Assembly: GCF_001646665.1 (NCBI RefSeq) | Contig: NZ_LWBU01000053.1 | Location: 50,404-94,918, forward strand | Reading direction: 5' to 3' | DNA from: Streptomyces noursei | GTDB lineage: Bacteria; Actinomycetota; Actinomycetes; Streptomycetales; Streptomycetaceae | DNA: 44,515 bases | The notes under the pieces: model-generated | Told to the model about the DNA's origin: nothing | The model's input: only the letters and a program-made list of their open reading frames with translations | Databases searched by the model: none | Shown here: positions 8,720 to 16,554 of the stretch, piece after piece | Layout of the letters: each line of letters starts with the position of its first letter | Numbering within the stretch: the first letter of the stretch is position 1 | Translations under genes and position numbers: made by a program

Positions 8720-10372
8720 GTGACAATGGACAGTTTCGGTCCGGGGGCGCAGGTCCCGCTCCAGGGCTCGGCGGGGCAGACCGTGGCGACCCACGCGCTG
8801 GCCTCCGCCGCGTACCGGGAGAACGTCGACGTCGAGGAGATCCTCAAGGCCAACAACGAGTGGCACGAGTCGACCGTCACCAAGGGCAGGTTCTCGCTCT
8901 TCAAGCCGACCCTCGGCGAGGCGTTCTCCCGCGCCGTGCAGGTCCGGATGCTCGGCGGCGCCCGCAAACCGCTCATCCAGTCCTTCGGCACGGACCCCCA
9001 GCCGGTCGTCGAGCACTGCCTGGCCGCCACCAACATCCGCAAGCAGCGCGACAAGCGGCTGACGCTCATCACCCTGCTGTTCGGGGTGCTGTTCCTGCCC
9101 GGCACGCTGGTCTGGCTGACCGTCTTCCAGCTGCGCCGCACCCTCGCCGGCGGCACGCTCGGCAAGCGCTCCGGCGCCATGGGGACCCTGCTGCTCGTCG
9201 GAGTCGGCATCCTGGCCCTCCTCTTCCTGTTCCGGCTGCCGTTCACCGGCCTGCCGGCCCTCTACCTGCGCGCCATGTTCGTCGCCCCGGTGCTCGGCTG
9301 GTTCCTGGCCAAGCGGATCTGCGAGTCCACCGCGAAGGACCTGCGGGCCCGCTGGGACTCCCTGCTCAGCGGCGGCGGAGGGATGGGGCCCAAGATCCCC
9401 GAAGCGGTGCCGCACGACCCGAACGAGACCGCCGCCGAGGAGCTGCGCCAGCAGCTGGAGAAGCTCACCGCCGAGCAGCGCTCCAACGTGGTCTTCTACG
9501 CGGGGCCCAAGGGCATCCTCGGGATGGGCACCCGCTGGGGCAGCTGGCACCTCGCCGAGGAGCTGGTCCCCAAGGAGGGCAAGGAGATCCACGCCTTCCG
9601 CACCTGGGACGTGATCCGCCCCATCCACGACGAGCTGAAGCTGCTGGAGCGCGGCACCCTGAAGACCGGGTTCCCCACCCCGTCCGTCAACCACTGGATC
9701 GTCACGCCCGTCGGGGAGGGGGCGAAGGAGGTCGCCCGGCCCGAGGGCGAGGACGTCGTGGCCTTCCAGGTGAAGCCGCACGAGATACAGCGCGTGTGCA
9801 ACGAGAACCAGTTCGGCAAGGGCAACCGCCATTACCTGGGCGTGCAGTTCGTGCTCTGGGACGGCCAGCTGGTCCTCACGATGATGGTGACCGTCACGGC
9901 GCTCCTGCACACGCTGCGCATCGAGGTCACCGGGCACGCCCTCGGCCCCGTGCACGGCCTGTTCACCACTAAGCCGGAGCCGAAGAAGAAGGTGGTCTCC
10001 AAGACGGTCCGGTTCTGGGAGACCAAGGAGATCCCGCTGCCGCTGATCGACAACGACGAGGTCGTACGCCTGGCGGTGCGGGCCCCCCTCACCTGGTTCC
10101 CGCCGGTCCTCGACTTCCTCGGCGGCAAGCTCGTCCTGCCAGAGCCCTTCGGCCTGCGGCACGCCTGGGCCGCTCAGCCCTGGCGCCACCGCTTCATGGC
10201 CGACGACGCCATCCGCGCGGCGACCCCGGTCATGCGCGCGGTGCACGCCGCGACCATCAAGATGCTCGACGAGCACGGCGTGGACACCGAGCGCTTCAGC
10301 AACCGGTCGATGGTCCTCAGCGGCTTCGTCCAGGACCCGATGCCGAAGAAGGCCGACACGTACGACGCGTGA
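8720..10372 (+). CDS. Conserved membrane protein of unknown function
   Basis: About 550 residues from GTG 8720 (GGGGGCGGCG lies just upstream); ATG 8726 two codons later is an alternative. Three hydrophobic helices are clustered at about 114-136, 154-172 and 177-197. They are preceded by a 110-residue amphipathic N-terminus and followed by a 350-residue soluble region that starts with a coiled-coil-like stretch (EELRQQLEKLTAEQRSN). The soluble part has no catalytic motif I recognise. TAGGCT at 8630-8635 is a possible -10 box. It is co-directional with the EF-G2 gene but separated by a hairpin, so probably its own transcript. Function unknown. Confidence 0.85.
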   Translation: MTMDSFGPGAQVPLQGSAGQTVATHALASAAYRENVDVEEILKANNEWHESTVTKGRFSLFKPTLGEAFSRAVQVRMLGGARKPLIQSFGTDPQPVVEHCLAATNIRKQRDKRLTLITLLFGVLFLPGTLVWLTVFQLRRTLAGGTLGKRSGAMGTLLLVGVGILALLFLFRLPFTGLPALYLRAMFVAPVLGWFLAKRICESTAKDLRARWDSLLSGGGGMGPKIPEAVPHDPNETAAEELRQQLEKLTAEQRSNVVFYAGPKGILGMGTRWGSWHLAEELVPKEGKEIHAFRTWDVIRPIHDELKLLERGTLKTGFPTPSVNHWIVTPVGEGAKEVARPEGEDVVAFQVKPHEIQRVCNENQFGKGNRHYLGVQFVLWDGQLVLTMMVTVTALLHTLRIEVTGHALGPVHGLFTTKPEPKKKVVSKTVRFWETKEIPLPLIDNDEVVRLAVRAPLTWFPPVLDFLGGKLVLPEPFGLRHAWAAQPWRHRFMADDAIRAATPVMRAVHAATIKMLDEHGVDTERFSNRSMVLSGFVQDPMPKKADTYDA

Positions 10373-10383
10373 CCGCGGGCGGC

Positions 10384-10412
10384 CCGCGGGCCGCCGCGCG
10401 TCCGGCCCGCGG
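10384..10412. terminator. Hairpin between convergent genes
   Basis: CCGCGGGCC (10384-10392) and GGCCCGCGG (10404-10412) form a 9-bp stem. It overlaps an 18-bp perfect palindrome at 10378-10395, so alternative folds exist. It lies between the convergent membrane protein and HIT genes and could serve both. Confidence 0.5.
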
Positions 10413-10447
10413 ATCGCCCGCCGGCCGGGCCGGGCCGACGGGCCGGT

Positions 10448-10993
10448 CTAGGCCGGCCAGGCCCCGGCGAGCATCCGCCGCGTGTCCCCGAGCAGCTGGG
10501 GCAGCACCTTGGTGTTGCCGACGACCGGCATGAAGTTGGTGTCGCCGCCCCAGCGGGGCACGATGTGCTGGTGCAGGTGGGCGGCGATCCCGGCGCCGGC
10601 GGCACTGCCCTGGTTGAGCCCGATGTTGAAACCGTGCGCCCCGGACGCGGTGCGCAGCGCGGCCATGGCCTGCTTGGTCAGCAGCGCCAGCTCGGCCGTC
10701 TCCGCGTCGTCCAGCTCCGTGTAGTCGGCCACGTGCCGGAACGGGACGACCATCAGGTGCCCGCCGTTGTACGGGTACAGGTTGAGCACCGCGTACACGC
10801 TCCTGCCCCGCGCGACGACGAGGCCGTCCTCGTCGGACTTGGCCGGGATGGTGCAGAAGGGACAGCCGTCGTCGGCGCCGGGGCCGGTCGGCTTGTTCTC
10901 CCCCTGGATGTACGCCATCCGGTGGGGCGTCCACAGGCGCTGGAACGCGTCAGGCGTCCCGACTCCGATCTGCTGCTCCGGCTCAGTCGTCAT
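10448..10993 (-). CDS. HIT family hydrolase/phosphorylase (Ap4A phosphorylase-like)
   Basis: 181 residues. The histidine triad is HLHQHIVPRW (His139, His141, His143), the nucleotidyl-transfer active site. CPFC at 44-47 together with upstream histidines suggests a zinc site as in GalT-like HIT proteins. The M. tuberculosis protein at the same genomic position (Rv2613c) is reported as a diadenosine tetraphosphate phosphorylase, so a role in clearing Ap4A made as an aminoacyl-tRNA synthetase side product is reasonable next to thrS; this is inference. ATG 10993 chosen; ATG 11005 would add four residues. It follows thrS after a strong hairpin. Confidence 0.92.
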   Translation of the reverse strand: MTTEPEQQIGVGTPDAFQRLWTPHRMAYIQGENKPTGPGADDGCPFCTIPAKSDEDGLVVARGRSVYAVLNLYPYNGGHLMVVPFRHVADYTELDDAETAELALLTKQAMAALRTASGAHGFNIGLNQGSAAGAGIAAHLHQHIVPRWGGDTNFMPVVGNTKVLPQLLGDTRRMLAGAWPA

Positions 10994-11030
10994 GGGAGCC
11001 AGCATATTCGCCGCCGGTGGAGCGGGAACC

Positions 11031-11079
11031 GCCGAGGGGCGGCCCCGGTGACCTGGTGGCACCGGGACCGCCCCTCGGC
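11031..11079 (-). terminator. Strong terminator downstream of thrS
   Basis: The arms 11031-11050 and 11060-11079 pair over 20 positions with a single mismatch and a 9-nt loop, beginning 6 bp after the thrS stop codon. It separates thrS from the HIT gene on the same strand, so HIT expression may depend on read-through or its own promoter. Confidence 0.8.
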
Positions 11080-11084
11080 AGGGA

Positions 11085-13061
11085 TCACACCTGCACGCGG
11101 CGCTCCACGACGTCGGCGATCTTCGCCAGCGCCTCGTCGCGCGGGATGCCGTTCTCCTGCGAGCCGTCCCGGTAGCGGAAGGAGACGGTGCCGGCGCTCA
11201 TGTCGTCGTCACCGACGATGACCATGAACGGCACCTTCAGCTTCTGGTGGTTGCGGATCTTCTTCTGCATGCGGTCCGAGGACGCGTCGACCTCGATCCG
11301 CAGGCCCTTCTTCTTCGCCTCGGCGGCGAACTCCTGGAGGTACTCGACGTGCGCGTCGCCGATCGGGATGCCGACCGCCTGCACCGGGGCCAGCCACGGC
11401 GGCATGGCGCCCGCGTAGTGCTCCAGCAGCACCGCGAAGAACCGCTCGATGGAGCCGAACAGGGCGCGGTGGATCATGACCGGCCGCTGGCGGGAGCCGT
11501 CCGGGGCGGTGTACTCCAGGTTGAACCGCTCCGGCAGGTTGAAGTCGAGCTGGACGGTCGACATCTGCCAGGTACGGCCGATGGCGTCCTTCGCCTGGAC
11601 CGAGATCTTCGGGCCGTAGAAGGCCGCGCCGCCCGGGTCCGGGGTCAGGGGCAGCCCCTGCTTCTCGGCCACCTGCCGCAGGGTCTCGGTGGCCTCCTCC
11701 CAGATCTCGTCCGAGCCGACGAACTTCTCCGGGTCCTTGGTGGACAGCTCCAGGTAGAAGTCGTTCAGGCCGTAGTCGCGCAGCAGGTTCAGGACGAAGG
11801 TGAGCGTCTTGTCGAGCTCCTCCGCCATCTGCTCCTTGGTGCAGTAGATGTGCGCGTCGTCCTGGGTGAAGCCGCGGGCGCGGGTCAGGCCGTGCACGAC
11901 GCCGGACTTCTCGTACCGGTACACGGTCCCGAACTCGAACAGGCGCAGCGGCAGCTCACGGTAGGACCGGCCCCGCGCGTCGAAGATCAGGTTGTGCATC
12001 GGGCAGTTCATGGGCTTGAGGTAGTAGTCCACGCCCTCGTCGAGCTGCATGGGCGGGTACATGCCGTCGGCGTACCAGTCCAGGTGGCCGGAGGTCTCGA
12101 AGAGGCGGCCCTTGGTGGCGTGCGGGGTGTAGACGAACTCGTACCCCTCCTCCTCGTGCCGGCGGCGCGAGTAGTCCTCCATGACGCGGCGGATGATGCC
12201 GCCCCGGGGGTGGAAGACGGCGAGGCCGGAGCCGATCTGGTCCGGGACGGAGAAGAGGTCAAGCTCGGTGCCGAGGCGGCGGTGGTCGCGCTTCTCGGCC
12301 TCGGCGAGGAAGTCCAGGTGGGCCTTGAGCTCGTCCTTGGACGGCCACGCGGTGCCGTAGATGCGCTGGAGCATCGGGTTCTTCTCGCTGCCGCGCCAGT
12401 ACGCCGCCGCGTTGCGCATCAGCTTGAACGCCGGGATGTTCCGGGTGGTCGGCAGGTGCGGGCCCCGGCAGAGGTCCTTCCAGCACAGCTCGCCGGTCTT
12501 GGCGTCGAGGTTGTCGTAGATGGTCAGCTCGCCGCCGCCCACCTCGACGTCCGCGCCGTCGTCGCTGGACGCCGAGCCCTTGATGCCGATGAGCTCCAGC
12601 TTGTACGGCTCGTCCGCCAGCTCCTCGCGGGCGGCCTCGTCGGTCACCACGCGGCGGGAGAAGCGCTGCCCGCGCTTCTGGATCTCCTGCATCTTCTTCT
12701 CGATGGCCTTGAGGTCATCGGGGGTGAAGGGGCGCTCGACGTCGAAGTCGTAGTAGAAGCCGTCCTTGACCGGCGGGCCGATGCCCAGCTTGGCCTCGGG
12801 GAACAGCTCCTGCACGGCCTGCGCCATGACGTGCGCGGTGGAGTGGCGCAGGATGTTCAGGCCGTCCTCGGAGGAGATCTCGACCGGCTCGACGGTCTCG
12901 CCGTCCTTGATCGCGTACGTCAGGTCCTTCAGCTCGCCCGCGACCCGGGCGGCCACGACGGTGCGCTCACCGGCGAAGAGGTCGGCGGCCGTAGTGCCCG
13001 TCGTCACCACGCGCTCTTCCCGCTCGGAATCGCGTTGGATGATCACACGGACGTCTGACAC
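11085..13061 (-). CDS. thrS: Threonyl-tRNA synthetase
   Basis: 658-residue class II aminoacyl-tRNA synthetase. Order of domains: N-terminal TGS-like region (about 1-65), the editing domain beginning [19 protein letters not shown] with its H-x3-H zinc motif, the class II catalytic core (motif 2 around [24 protein letters not shown], zinc ligand Cys in [10 protein letters not shown], motif 3 in [19 protein letters not shown]), and the C-terminal anticodon-binding domain from about 560. Full length. GTG start 13061-13059 with AGGAGAG about 6 nt upstream. I looked for a T-box leader in the 109 bp upstream and saw none; thrS here starts a transcript ending at the hairpin at 11031-11079. Confidence 0.97.
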   Translation of the reverse strand: MSDVRVIIQRDSEREERVVTTGTTAADLFAGERTVVAARVAGELKDLTYAIKDGETVEPVEISSEDGLNILRHSTAHVMAQAVQELFPEAKLGIGPPVKDGFYYDFDVERPFTPDDLKAIEKKMQEIQKRGQRFSRRVVTDEAAREELADEPYKLELIGIKGSASSDDGADVEVGGGELTIYDNLDAKTGELCWKDLCRGPHLPTTRNIPAFKLMRNAAAYWRGSEKNPMLQRIYGTAWPSKDELKAHLDFLAEAEKRDHRRLGTELDLFSVPDQIGSGLAVFHPRGGIIRRVMEDYSRRRHEEEGYEFVYTPHATKGRLFETSGHLDWYADGMYPPMQLDEGVDYYLKPMNCPMHNLIFDARGRSYRELPLRLFEFGTVYRYEKSGVVHGLTRARGFTQDDAHIYCTKEQMAEELDKTLTFVLNLLRDYGLNDFYLELSTKDPEKFVGSDEIWEEATETLRQVAEKQGLPLTPDPGGAAFYGPKISVQAKDAIGRTWQMSTVQLDFNLPERFNLEYTAPDGSRQRPVMIHRALFGSIERFFAVLLEHYAGAMPPWLAPVQAVGIPIGDAHVEYLQEFAAEAKKKGLRIEVDASSDRMQKKIRNHQKLKVPFMVIVGDDDMSAGTVSFRYRDGSQENGIPRDEALAKIADVVERRVQV

Positions 13062-13170
13062 CGGTCTCTCCTGACTGAAGGGGAAGCGTCGCGTTCACCT
13101 CGCGCACGCCGTACCGCATGGTACCGAGCCGCCCGGCCCCGCCGCGAAACGGTTTCCCCCTCCCCCGGTC

Positions 13171-14391
13171 TCAGTCCCCCGGCCCGCACGCCTCCCCGAA
13201 GAAGCCCAGGTTCTCGTGGAGGGACTTCATCAGCCGGTCCCGTTCCGCCTCGTCGACCTGCACCGGTACGACCCCGGAGGCGTCGGTCAGCCGTCGGAAG
13301 CCGCCCCGGCTCTCCAGCCGGCCGGCCACCCGGACGGGCAGCCCCACCAGGTGCGCGTGCCCGGCGGTGCGGTACGACTCCTCGTCCAGCGCCACCCGTA
13401 CGTAGGGCACCTCCGCCCCGGCCAGCACCCGCAGCCGCACCGTGCCCGCGCCCCGCGGCCCCGACCGGCGCATCCGCACCACCGTCCCGGTGATGCGCAC
13501 CGGCACCGACGGCTCGTCCTGGAGGTAGCGGGCGCCCGCCTCCCGCAGCGCGGGCAGGTCGCCCGGCGAGAACTCGACCGGCTCGGGCCGGGCCGCGCAC
13601 CCCTCCGGCACGCCCGCGGCGGGCGCCCACGCCAGGGCGATGCGGGCCCCTTCCGTACCGCGCACCAGGGAGACGAGCGCCTCGGTCAGCTCCCGGCTGA
13701 CGCCCGCCTCGACGGCGGAGCCGAACGCCTCCGGCCTGCCGGTGGCCCGCTGGTAGTCGACGGCCTCGCGGGCGGCGTGCAGCGCGTGGTGGAGCCGGGC
13801 GGTGACCACCCGGCCGGGGTCGACCGGCACGAACGCGGTGAGGCCGCGTCCGCCCTGCGCGTTCCCGACCAGGACGCCCTCCAGCGAGGCCTGGGCCTGC
13901 CGCCGGTGCCGGGCGCCGTGGTAGCCGGTGCGGCCGCGCGCCGCGAGGGCGCCGGCCAGGAGGACCTGCCGGGCGGCGGAGCGCAGCTGCTCCTGCACGG
14001 TCCAGGCGGCGGTGCCGGAGGGCCCCTGGGGGACGTCCCGCCACCAGCGGACCTCGTCGCTCGGCACGGTCAGGCCCACGAGGACCTCGCGCGCGGAGGG
14101 CGCGGCGCAGCGGGAGAGGGCGGTGAGGGCCTCGCCCATGAGGTCCTCGCAGTCGGGGAAGGCCCGGCTCTCGGGGACCAGCAGGCTGGTGGCACCGGTG
14201 CCGGGGTCGGGCGGGGTCCAGCGGCTGTACCGTCCGGGGGCTCCACCGCGGCGGCGCCATCCGTGCCGGTCGAGCAGCGCGCCGAGGACCCGGGGGTCGA
14301 CCTGGGCGGGGTCCGGGGGGCCGTCGTGGGCCAACGGGCCGGGCGTGGGCGTGGGGTGCGGCCGCATGGGCTCGCCGGTCGGCCGGTGCAT
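13171..14391 (-). CDS. Conserved hypothetical protein, coupled to the DUF4365 gene
   Basis: 406 residues, not assignable to a known family by eye. The N-terminus is Pro-rich (1-35), followed by RVLGALLDRHGWRRRGG and a PGRYSRWTPP stretch. The middle is Ala-rich and helical. The C-terminal segment (about 290-385) reads as beta strands, VPVRITGTVVRMRRSG then VRVALDEESYRTAGHAHLVG then PVRVAGRLESRG, which resembles an OB-fold-like barrel and so hints at nucleic-acid binding; this is inference only. ATG 14391-14389 overlaps the stop of the upstream DUF4365 gene as TGATG, so the two are translated together. ATG 14366 is an alternative start. Confidence 0.85.
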   Translation of the reverse strand: MHRPTGEPMRPHPTPTPGPLAHDGPPDPAQVDPRVLGALLDRHGWRRRGGAPGRYSRWTPPDPGTGATSLLVPESRAFPDCEDLMGEALTALSRCAAPSAREVLVGLTVPSDEVRWWRDVPQGPSGTAAWTVQEQLRSAARQVLLAGALAARGRTGYHGARHRRQAQASLEGVLVGNAQGGRGLTAFVPVDPGRVVTARLHHALHAAREAVDYQRATGRPEAFGSAVEAGVSRELTEALVSLVRGTEGARIALAWAPAAGVPEGCAARPEPVEFSPGDLPALREAGARYLQDEPSVPVRITGTVVRMRRSGPRGAGTVRLRVLAGAEVPYVRVALDEESYRTAGHAHLVGLPVRVAGRLESRGGFRRLTDASGVVPVQVDEAERDRLMKSLHENLGFFGEACGPGD

Positions 14392-14957
14392 CAGGGTCTT
14401 CCTCCCGCCCCGACCCGGGTCATGATCTCGCAGAGCGCCCGGTCGTCGAATATCCGATTCGTTGGTATGCGCACGGTGGTGCGGCGCCGGCCGGTGACCG
14501 GGTGGCCCGCGAGGTTGGTCCAGTAGCAGCAGTGCCGCAGGTCGAGACGGTCGTGGCCGGCCCGCAGCCAGTCCTCCCGCGTCCTGGGGACGATCATCAC
14601 GACGAGGATCTTGTGCACCGAGACGGGTGTGCGGGCCAGCTTCACCAGGTGGTCGTTGTCGAGGGTGAAGGAGAAGGTGGGCCCCGCCGGCCGGGGCGGG
14701 ATCTGGTACGTGCACTTGAGCTGCACCTTGATGGTGACCTCGTCGTCCACGGTGTGCCCGGGGGCGCTGTGGCTGACGTGCCAGTCGATGCCGTTGTCCG
14801 GAAAGGGCTGGGAGAGCGAGCACCCGGCGGCCGCCGCGACCGCGTGGAGGTAGCCCACCTGGAGGGTCTCCATGCAGGCGGTGGTGGCGAGTGCGCCCCG
14901 CAGCGGTGCGACCTGCTGGGGCAGCAGCCCACCGGGTTCGGGCTGCGCGAGCGCCAT
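14391..14957 (-). CDS. DUF4365 domain protein, possible PD-(D/E)xK-like nuclease fold
   Basis: 188 residues matching the Streptomyces DUF4365 pattern. Readable core residues are Glu30 in TTACMETLQVGYLHAVAAAAG, Asp58 in PDNGIDWHV, and Gln79-x-Lys81 in IKVQLKCT; Asp followed by (E/Q)xK at the end of a strand is the arrangement of PD-(D/E)xK nucleases, where Gln can replace Glu. DUF4365 members elsewhere occur in restriction or defence contexts, but this one is in a conserved chromosomal core setting. Activity is not proven. It is the first gene of a two-gene unit and is divergent from a DEDD exonuclease across 157 bp. Confidence 0.85.
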   Translation of the reverse strand: MALAQPEPGGLLPQQVAPLRGALATTACMETLQVGYLHAVAAAAGCSLSQPFPDNGIDWHVSHSAPGHTVDDEVTIKVQLKCTYQIPPRPAGPTFSFTLDNDHLVKLARTPVSVHKILVVMIVPRTREDWLRAGHDRLDLRHCCYWTNLAGHPVTGRRRTTVRIPTNRIFDDRALCEIMTRVGAGGRP

Positions 14958-15114
14958 GGCTCCTCATGCCTTCCCGGGCCGACGACGGGGTGTCAGTTCG
15001 ACGGCCCCTCACCTGTGTTGTCACCACGTTGCGTACGGTGCAAACGGCGCGGGTATCACCGTTTCGGGCAGGGGGATCACGCCATCTGCCGAGCACGCGC
15101 GAGGAGTTCGGGGT

Positions 15115-15840
15115 ATGACGCTCTGGTACGAGGGGCCCCTGGCCGCATTCGACACGGAAACCACGGGAGTTGACGTCGAGGAGGACCGGATCGTGTCCGC
15201 CGCCGTCGTCGTGCAGGACGCCGCGGGCGGGCGGGTCCGGGCCACCCGGTGGCTGGTGAATCCGGGCATACCGGTGCCGCCCGCCGCGACCGAGGTGCAC
15301 GGTCTGACGGACGATCACCTGAGGCGCAACGGGCGATGGCCCTCGCCCGTGATGGAGGAGATAGCCCGGCAGCTCGCCGAGCACTGCTCCGCGGGCCGGC
15401 CGCTGGTGGTGATGAACGCGCCGTTCGACCTGACGCTGCTCGACCGGGAGCTGCGCCGCCACCGGGCCTCGTCGCTCTCCCGTTATCTGCAGAACGCCCC
15501 GTTGTGCGTACTGGATCCGCGGGTGCTGGACAAGCACCTGGACCGGTACCGCAAGGGCCGCCGGACGCTGACCGATCTGTGCGCGCAGTACGGGGTGGAC
15601 CTCGACGGGGCGCATGACGCGGCGGCGGACGCGACGGCGGCGCTGGAGGTCGTCCGGGCGGTGGGGCGCCGGTTCGCGTCCCGCGTGGAACGGCTCTCGC
15701 CGGCGGAGCTGCACTCGCTCCAGGCCGTGTGGCACGCGGCGCAGGCACGCGGGCTCCAGGCGTGGTTCGCGCGCAACGGGTCGGAGGAGGCGGTGAATCC
15801 GGCGTGGCCGCTGCGCCCGGAGATGCCCGCCGCCGCGTGA
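15115..15840 (+). CDS. DEDD-type 3'-5' exonuclease (DnaQ/PolIII-epsilon-like)
   Basis: 241 residues. ExoI motif DTETTG (Asp13, Glu15), ExoII region around VVMNAPFDLTLL, and ExoIII HDAAADA are all present, giving the DEDDh set of two-metal ligands. It is a stand-alone domain, too short for the polymerase, so probably a repair or RNA/DNA-trimming exonuclease and not the replicative proofreading subunit. The last 60 residues form a helical tail rich in Arg and Trp (RLSPAELHSLQAVWHAAQARG). ATG 15115 has GAGGAG 8 nt upstream. A 15-bp hairpin at 15864-15896 follows, directly before a tRNA gene on the other strand. Confidence 0.93.
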   Translation: MTLWYEGPLAAFDTETTGVDVEEDRIVSAAVVVQDAAGGRVRATRWLVNPGIPVPPAATEVHGLTDDHLRRNGRWPSPVMEEIARQLAEHCSAGRPLVVMNAPFDLTLLDRELRRHRASSLSRYLQNAPLCVLDPRVLDKHLDRYRKGRRTLTDLCAQYGVDLDGAHDAAADATAALEVVRAVGRRFASRVERLSPAELHSLQAVWHAAQARGLQAWFARNGSEEAVNPAWPLRPEMPAAA

Positions 15841-15863
15841 CGCGGACCGGGTCCCACATGTGT

Positions 15864-15896
15864 GAAGGCCGGTCCGTCATCGACGGACCGGCCTTC
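15864..15896. terminator. Perfect 15-bp hairpin between exonuclease gene and tRNA-Val
   Basis: Arms 15864-15878 and 15882-15896 are perfect complements with the 3-nt loop ATC. It lies between the convergent exonuclease and tRNA-Val(CAC) genes, 23 bp after the stop and 6 bp from the tRNA 3' end, and can terminate both. Confidence 0.85.
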
Positions 15897-15901
15897 CCCG
15901 G

Positions 15902-15973
15902 TGGGCGATACTGGGTTCGAACCAGTGACCTCTTCGGTGTGAACGAAGCGCTCTCCCACTGAGCTAATCGCCC
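15902..15973 (-). tRNA. tRNA-Val (CAC), copy 1
   Basis: 72 nt including the discriminator A. Acceptor GGGCGAT pairs with ATCGCCC; anticodon arm CTTCG-TTCACAC-CGAAG gives anticodon CAC (reads GUG); T-loop TTCGAAC. CCA is not encoded. Identical to the copy at 18922-18993. Confidence 0.98.
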
Positions 15974-15986
15974 GGGAACGCACTGA

Positions 15987-16016
15987 ACCATACAGGTCCG
16001 GGCCCGTTCCCTTCAA
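15987..16016 (-). promoter_or_regulatory. Probable promoter of tRNA-Val copy 1
   Basis: On the minus strand, TTGAAG (16016-16011) and TATGGT (15992-15987) are separated by 18 bp and end 13 bp before the tRNA 5' end. This fits a vegetative (HrdB-type) promoter. The -35 box overlaps the stop codon of the upstream SRPBCC gene. Confidence 0.65.
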
Positions 16017-16462
16017 ACCGAATGCAGGTGCGCCGCCAGCCCCCGGCGCCCCGCCCGCATCATCAGGGCGTGGTTGCCGCGGAAGAGCGGCCGGGCGGGC
16101 ACCGCGAGGCGGCGCATCAGGGGCCTGCGGACGTCCACCTCCTGCTCGTAGAGCGCACGTGTGCGGCCGGCCCCCGGCGAGGTGAGGGTCCAGCGCGCCC
16201 ACCCCTCGATGTCGCCGGCGAGCGCGGTCTCCAGGACGCGGGCCACCGGGTCCCGGCGCCGCTCGGTGAGGGTGACGACGATGTCGTACGGGAGGACGGA
16301 CCGGATGCGGGCGGTGCCCGAGCGCTCGTCGCGCCGGGCGGCCTCGCGCACCTGCGGCCACCAGCGGGGGTACTCCTCGGGCCGGGCCAGGACGGTGAAG
16401 ACGGTGTCCGGCGGGGCCGGCAGCTCCCAGACGCTGCGGAAGCGGTAGTGGCACCAGTTCAT
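16013..16462 (-). CDS. SRPBCC (START/Bet v 1-like) domain protein
   Basis: 149 residues. The pattern WELPAPPDTVFTVLARPEEYPRWWPQVREA followed by strands and a C-terminal helix is typical of the polyketide cyclase/dehydrase-like SRPBCC fold, which binds small hydrophobic ligands. No cyclase cluster is nearby, so the ligand is unknown. ATG 16462-16460. It is divergent from the large membrane protein gene, with 92 bp between, and its 3' end carries the -35 box of a tRNA-Val promoter. No membrane segments. Confidence 0.82.
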   Translation of the reverse strand: MNWCHYRFRSVWELPAPPDTVFTVLARPEEYPRWWPQVREAARRDERSGTARIRSVLPYDIVVTLTERRRDPVARVLETALAGDIEGWARWTLTSPGAGRTRALYEQEVDVRRPLMRRLAVPARPLFRGNHALMMRAGRRGLAAHLHSV

Positions 16463-16554
16463 GGTCGTCAGTGTGCTCGCCGGGAGCCGTACCTACGCGG
16501 CATCTGAGTAGGGACGCTCATGCCGCGCCCTGGGGGCGGGGCCACACTCCGCTC

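Noticed and set aside
13062..13170. T-box leader of thrS
   Set aside because: The gap is only 109 bp and lacks the T-box sequence and specifier stem; actinobacterial T-boxes are usually on ileS.
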